From contig NZ_KQ948933.1 in assembly GCF_001514235.1 (NCBI RefSeq), positions 401,914 to 465,913 of the forward strand: 64,000 nt of DNA, written 5' to 3'. This stretch comes from Streptomyces caeruleatus. GTDB lineage: Bacteria; Actinomycetota; Actinomycetes; Streptomycetales; Streptomycetaceae. Below the pieces are notes generated by a model that made no database searches, was not told the DNA's origin, and saw only the letters and a list, made by a program, of their open reading frames with translations. The first letter of the stretch is position 1. Every line of letters begins with the position of its first letter. Below, in pieces: positions 60,471 through 64,000 of the stretch. The position numbers and the translations under genes are program-made.

Positions 60471-61571
60471 ATGTCCGACTTCGTACCCGGACTCGAGGGA
60501 GTCGTCGCGTTCGAGACGGAGATCGCCGAACCGGATAAGGAGGGCGGCGCACTCCGGTACCGGGGCGTCGACATCGAGGATCTGGTCGGACACGTCTCGT
60601 TCGGCAACGTCTGGGGGCTGCTCGTCGACGGTGCCTTCCGGCCCGGTCTGCCGCCCGCCGAGCCCTTCCCGATCCCCGTGCACTCCGGCGACATCCGCGT
60701 CGACGTCCAGTCCGCGCTCGCCATGCTGGCCCCCGTGTGGGGCCTGAAACCCCTCCTGGACATCGGCGCGGAGCAGGCCCGCGACGACCTGGCCCGGGCC
60801 GCCGTCATGGCCCTGTCCTACGTCGCCCAGTCCGCGCGCGGCCAGGGTCTGCCCATGGTGCCGCAGCGCGAGATCGACAAGGCGCAGTCCGTCGTCGAGC
60901 GCTTCATGATCCGCTGGCGCGGCGAGCCCGACCCCAAGCACGTGGCCGCCGTCGACGCGTACTGGACGTCCGCCGCCGAGCACGGCATGAACGCGTCCAC
61001 CTTCACGGCCCGCGTCATCGCCTCCACCGGCGCCGACGTGGCCGCCGCGCTCTCCGGCGCCGTGGGAGCCATGTCCGGTCCGCTGCACGGCGGCGCCCCC
61101 TCCCGTGTCCTGCACATGATCGAGGAGATCGAGCGCACCGGCGACGCCGAGGCGTATGTGAAGCAGACCCTCGACAAGGGCGAGCGCCTCATGGGCTTCG
61201 GCCACCGCGTCTACCGCGCCGAGGACCCGCGCGCCCGCGTCCTGCGCCGCACCGCCCGCGAGCTGGGCGCGCCCCGCTTCGAGGTGGCCGAGGCCTTGGA
61301 GAAGGCGGCCCTGGAGGAGCTGCACAACCGGCGTCCGGACCGGGTCCTGGCCACGAACGTGGAGTTCTGGGCCGCGATCATGCTGGACTTCGCGGAGGTC
61401 CCGGCGCACATGTTCACCTCGATGTTCACCTGTGCCCGTACGGCGGGCTGGTCGGCGCACATCCTGGAGCAGAAGCGCACCGGTCGCCTCGTGCGCCCCT
61501 CCGCGCGCTACATCGGCCCGGGCCCGCGCGACCCGCGCGAGGTCGAGGGCTACGCCGACATCGCGCGCTGA
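60471..61571 (+). CDS. Citrate synthase (second type)
   Basis: A 366-aa short-form citrate synthase: FVPGLEGVVAFETEIAEPDKEGGALRYRGVDIEDL at the N-terminus, catalytic His in SGPLHGGAPSRVLHM and in MGFGHRVYRAEDPRARVLR, and substrate Arg residues near the C-terminus (RTGRLVRPSARYIGPGP). It condenses acetyl-CoA (or another acyl-CoA) with oxaloacetate. Streptomyces have a main citrate synthase elsewhere; this one resembles the citrate/methylcitrate type and its preferred acyl-CoA is unknown. GAGGAG precedes ATG 60471. Confidence 0.92.
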   Translation: MSDFVPGLEGVVAFETEIAEPDKEGGALRYRGVDIEDLVGHVSFGNVWGLLVDGAFRPGLPPAEPFPIPVHSGDIRVDVQSALAMLAPVWGLKPLLDIGAEQARDDLARAAVMALSYVAQSARGQGLPMVPQREIDKAQSVVERFMIRWRGEPDPKHVAAVDAYWTSAAEHGMNASTFTARVIASTGADVAAALSGAVGAMSGPLHGGAPSRVLHMIEEIERTGDAEAYVKQTLDKGERLMGFGHRVYRAEDPRARVLRRTARELGAPRFEVAEALEKAALEELHNRRPDRVLATNVEFWAAIMLDFAEVPAHMFTSMFTCARTAGWSAHILEQKRTGRLVRPSARYIGPGPRDPREVEGYADIAR

Positions 61572-61680
61572 TCCCGCCGGTCCCGCCGTTCCCCTCAAGC
61601 CCCCGAGTCATCGGACCCCCTCCGGCGGGCCGGCGTCACGTGGAGCCGTCCAGCTCCGCGTGACGCCGCTCGGCGGTCCG

Positions 61681-61770
61681 GTGCCGGTGCCAGTGCCGGT
61701 GCCAGTGCCAGTGCCAGTGCCAGTGCCGGTGCCAGTGCCGGTGCCAGTGCCGGTGCCAGTGCCAGTGCCG
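61681..61770 (+). repeat. Hexanucleotide repeat, 15 units of GTGCCR
   Basis: Fifteen uninterrupted GTGCCG/GTGCCA units fill the gap between citrate synthase and the kinase, ending 114 bp before the kinase start. A promoter-proximal simple repeat of this length is prone to slippage. The rest of the 313-bp gap holds the citrate synthase 3' end and the kinase promoter. Confidence 0.95.
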
Positions 61771-61884
61771 TACGGAACGTGACTGATCCACTGCGCCAGT
61801 ATGCTGGGGCGGCTGCGGCCATCCCACCATCACCCGTCCCCACGTGGTGAGTTGCGGCCTGCGGCCATCGGGACGTCTCACGGC

Positions 61885-63372
61885 ATGAGGGATGGGGATC
61901 AGGTGCTGATAGCGGGCCGCTACCGGCTGGCCGAGTCGATCGGACGCGGGGGGATGGGGGAGGTCTGGCGGGCCTACGACGAGACGCTCGCCCGGCAGGT
62001 CGCCGTCAAGCTGCTGCTGCCCCAGGACTCCGACCCCACCGCCACCTCCCGGTTCCGGCTGGAGGCGCGGACGGCGGCGCGGATCGACCATCCGAACGTG
62101 GTGGGCGTCCGGGACTTCGGCGAGTACGACAGCCGGCTCTTCCTGGTGATGGAGCTCGTCGAGGGCCCCAGCCTCGCCACCACGCTGACCCGGTCCGGCG
62201 CGCTGCCCGCCGAACGCGTGGCCCGGATCGCCGCCCAGGCCGCCGCGGGGCTGGCGGCCGCGCACCGGCAGGGCATCGTCCACCGGGACATCAAGCCCGG
62301 CAACCTGCTCCTGGACGCCGACGGCACCCTCAAGATCGGTGACTTCGGGATCGCCCGCTTCATGGACGACCCCGGCGCCGCGCTGACCGCGACGGGGCAG
62401 ATCGTGGGCACGAGCCTCTACCTGGCCCCGGAGCGTGCGCTGGGCAAGCCCGCGGGACCGGCGTCCGACGTCTACGCGCTGGGCTGTGTGCTCTACCAAC
62501 TGCTCACCGGCCGCCCGCCCTTCCAGGCCGACACGGCCGTCGCCATCCTGCACCAGCACCTCGACGCCGTGCCCGTGCCGCCCCGCGAGCTGGGCGTCGC
62601 CGGGCTTCCGCCCGCCTTCGAGAACTACCTCCTCGGTCTGCTCGCCAAGGAGCCCGAGCACCGGCCCGCCGCCCAGCAGGCCGCCGACTGGTTCGCCGAC
62701 GGCGCCTGGCAGGGGCGCCCCGAACCGCTGCCGGACGCGACGTCGCCGGTCCGTCGGCCCACGGTCGCGTCGGCGTCCGCCGCCAGGTCACAGCAGGTGG
62801 GTGAGACCAGCAACCCGACCACGTACATGCTGCCCTCCGCCCAGGGGACGGCGTCCAACGTGGGATCTGGACCGGGATCCGGACCCGGGCCCGGATCCCG
62901 GTCCAGATCCGGCGGCAGATCCAGACCCGGGTCGAGATCCAGACCAGGGTCGAGATCCGGGACCGGCTCCCCGTCCCGGAGCCGCGTGGTGTTCACAGCG
63001 GCCGCGGCGGCGCTCTTCATGGCCGCGATGCTCCTCGGCATGCTGTGGTTCTCCCCCGACAAGACCGGCGCCGAGGGCACGAAGTCCGAGGCCCCGACCG
63101 GCACGAGCGCCCCCGTGACGCCCCAGGCGACCGCCCCCTCCCCGACGACCTCCCCGACCCCGGCCGCGCAGACGAGCGTCCCGCAGGACGAGCAGGCGGA
63201 CGAGCTGCGCGAACAGGCTGAGCGGGAGCAGGCGCAGCAGGAACAGGAACAGCAGGACCAGCAGCGCGAGCGGGAGCTGGAAGAGCAGCGGAAGCTTCAG
63301 CGGGAGCTGGAGAAGCAGCGCGCGGCGCAGCAGGACGACGATGACGGCGGCCTCGGCGGGGACGACGACTGA
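61885..63372 (+). CDS. Transmembrane serine/threonine protein kinase with C-terminal coiled coil
   Basis: 495 aa. Kinase domain: YRLAESIGRGGMGEVWRAYDE, VAVKLLLP, HRDIKPGNLLLD, DFG and GTSLYLAPERALG. A repeat-rich linker (residues ~330-370; GSGPGPG, then SRSRPGSRSRPGSRS, from tandem DNA repeats at ~62865-62965) leads to one membrane helix (VFTAAAAALFMAAMLLGMLWF). Outside is a Thr/Pro stretch and a Glu/Gln/Arg coiled coil of ~60 residues (DELREQAEREQAQQEQEQQ...) ending in an Asp-rich tail. No PASTA domain. ATG 61885 is taken as start (MRDGDQVLIAGRYRLAE). Confidence 0.92.
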   Translation: MRDGDQVLIAGRYRLAESIGRGGMGEVWRAYDETLARQVAVKLLLPQDSDPTATSRFRLEARTAARIDHPNVVGVRDFGEYDSRLFLVMELVEGPSLATTLTRSGALPAERVARIAAQAAAGLAAAHRQGIVHRDIKPGNLLLDADGTLKIGDFGIARFMDDPGAALTATGQIVGTSLYLAPERALGKPAGPASDVYALGCVLYQLLTGRPPFQADTAVAILHQHLDAVPVPPRELGVAGLPPAFENYLLGLLAKEPEHRPAAQQAADWFADGAWQGRPEPLPDATSPVRRPTVASASAARSQQVGETSNPTTYMLPSAQGTASNVGSGPGSGPGPGSRSRSGGRSRPGSRSRPGSRSGTGSPSRSRVVFTAAAAALFMAAMLLGMLWFSPDKTGAEGTKSEAPTGTSAPVTPQATAPSPTTSPTPAAQTSVPQDEQADELREQAEREQAQQEQEQQDQQRERELEEQRKLQRELEKQRAAQQDDDDGGLGGDDD

Positions 63373-63400
63373 CGCGGGCGGCGGGACGACGGGGCGCGGG

Positions 63401-63982
63401 TCAGAGCTTGCCCCACACGTAGGCCGTACGGTGGCCGTCCAGCTGCTCGGATATCCGGGTGCGGAACTCCTCGGTGAACCGGGGCCAGTTCCAGAACTCG
63501 AAGCCGAGGTGGGCGAAGGCGAACCAGTCGTCGGCCCAGGCCCAGTCGGGCAGGGGGACGGACTCGGCGCACGCGGGACAGCCGACCTGGGCCGTGCCGG
63601 TCTTGTGCCAGGCGTCGATGGCCTTGACGAACGGCGCCCAGACGTCCTCGATCAGTTCCCACCCGTCGGTGATCAGCCGGGTGGTGACGCCACAGCGCGG
63701 ACAGGTCACCGCCTCCGGTTCGCCCTGCCCGCCGTGGAAGACGGTGCGCCCGGTGTAGACGGCGAGGCCGTCCCCGGGGTACCGGTCGGCGTCCTCCGGA
63801 GCGGCGGCCCGCTGCCAGTTGGAGCCCGGGGGATGGCCGAGCGGCTGCCCGAGCACGCAGTCCGTGCGCTCGGCGAGCACGATGCCCTCGGCCACCAGCC
63901 ACTCGACGACGTGCTCGGCGAGCTGTGCCGCCCACTGCGGGGTCGCCTGGAGGTCGACGATCGTCTGGAAGTGATCACCCAT
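63401..63982 (-). CDS. Conserved hypothetical protein with two CxxC motifs
   Basis: 193 aa. VTCPRCGVTTRLITDGWELIEDVW and VGCPACAESVPLPDWAWADDW supply two CxxC pairs that probably bind one zinc ion. The rest (FQTIVDLQATPQWAAQLAEHVVEWLVAEGIV ... GFEFWNWPRFTEEFRTRISEQLDGHRTAYVWGKL) is acidic and Trp-rich. It matches a family of uncharacterised Streptomyces proteins. Convergent with the kinase gene. Confidence 0.8.
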   Translation of the reverse strand: MGDHFQTIVDLQATPQWAAQLAEHVVEWLVAEGIVLAERTDCVLGQPLGHPPGSNWQRAAAPEDADRYPGDGLAVYTGRTVFHGGQGEPEAVTCPRCGVTTRLITDGWELIEDVWAPFVKAIDAWHKTGTAQVGCPACAESVPLPDWAWADDWFAFAHLGFEFWNWPRFTEEFRTRISEQLDGHRTAYVWGKL

Positions 63983-64000
63983 GCCCGAACCGTAGACCCC

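Overview
This 64 kb window is high-GC actinobacterial chromosome, almost certainly Streptomyces: strong third-position GC, many GTG starts, ATGA/GTGA translational coupling, several Hanks-type kinases, and recognisable afsK, dmdR1, purU and pdxH genes. From memory, the order afsK - VOC protein - TetR ... ECF sigma - purU - SCO4402-family protein ... dmdR1 - SIS protein - PAS protein - pdxH/citrate synthase follows the S. coelicolor core region around SCO4387-SCO4423. This is chromosome core with an interleaved catabolic block, not a mobile island. No rRNA, tRNA, CRISPR array or intact transposon was seen.

Layout. 0-2.4 kb: a thiolase-fold lipid-transfer protein, a DUF35 zinc-ribbon partner and an enoyl-CoA hydratase in one coupled operon. 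2.4-7.3 kb: exported Ser-rich protein, AfsK, a two-domain VOC protein and a TetR regulator. 7.3-15.9 kb: Lrp/AsnC with a LysE exporter, an acyl-CoA dehydrogenase coupled to an F420-type nitroreductase, divergent from a second lipid-transfer protein, then a PNPOx-like protein, a second kinase, GNAT, DUF35 and DoxX. 16-19.6 kb: a decayed tannase-like pseudogene, small membrane and lipoprotein genes and an alpha/beta-hydrolase remnant. 19.9-30.5 kb: flavoprotein monooxygenase, Tat-exported amine oxidase, acyl-CoA synthetase, enoyl-CoA hydratase, flavin reductase, two MFS exporters and a GlxA/AraC-type regulator. 30.7-40.1 kb: the main catabolic block (alcohol dehydrogenase, three acyl-CoA dehydrogenases, SDR, cyclase, AMP-forming ligase). 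40.1-46.9 kb: EF-hand protein, STAS protein, ECF sigma with coupled anti-sigma, PurU, SCO4402-family protein and a substrate-binding lipoprotein. 46.9-64 kb: Pro-rich membrane protein, XRE/TPR regulator, primase-like protein, ABC exporter, hydrolase, DmdR1, SIS and PAS proteins, GNAT, PdxH, citrate synthase, a third kinase and a CxxC protein.

The strongest system-level signal is a 15-bp inverted repeat, CTGAC-N5-GTCAG, found at every promoter of the scattered CoA-thioester genes (0.03-0.07, 10.3, 15.9, 22.9, 26.2, 34.0, 38.45 and 38.53 kb). It appears as tandem pairs about 25-27 bp apart at three loci. This ties physically separate operons into one regulon. Gene content resembles actinobacterial steroid side-chain or alicyclic acid degradation (Ltp-DUF35 retro-aldolase pairs, a paired short/long acyl-CoA dehydrogenase, SDR, hydratases, ligases), but the substrate is not evident. 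A TetR regulator of the size expected for such an operator is encoded at 6.6 kb; its link to the operator is only inferred.

The window is also rich in repeats. A Streptomyces-type dispersed palindromic repeat occurs at six loci, including one copy inserted in frame inside an acyl-CoA dehydrogenase and a five-copy array between convergent genes. There are in-frame minisatellites in an enoyl-CoA hydratase and in the acyl-CoA ligase, and a 15-unit hexamer repeat before a kinase. Two intergenic regions, at 54.9-55.1 kb and 59.2-59.5 kb, look like uncharacterised short transcription units.
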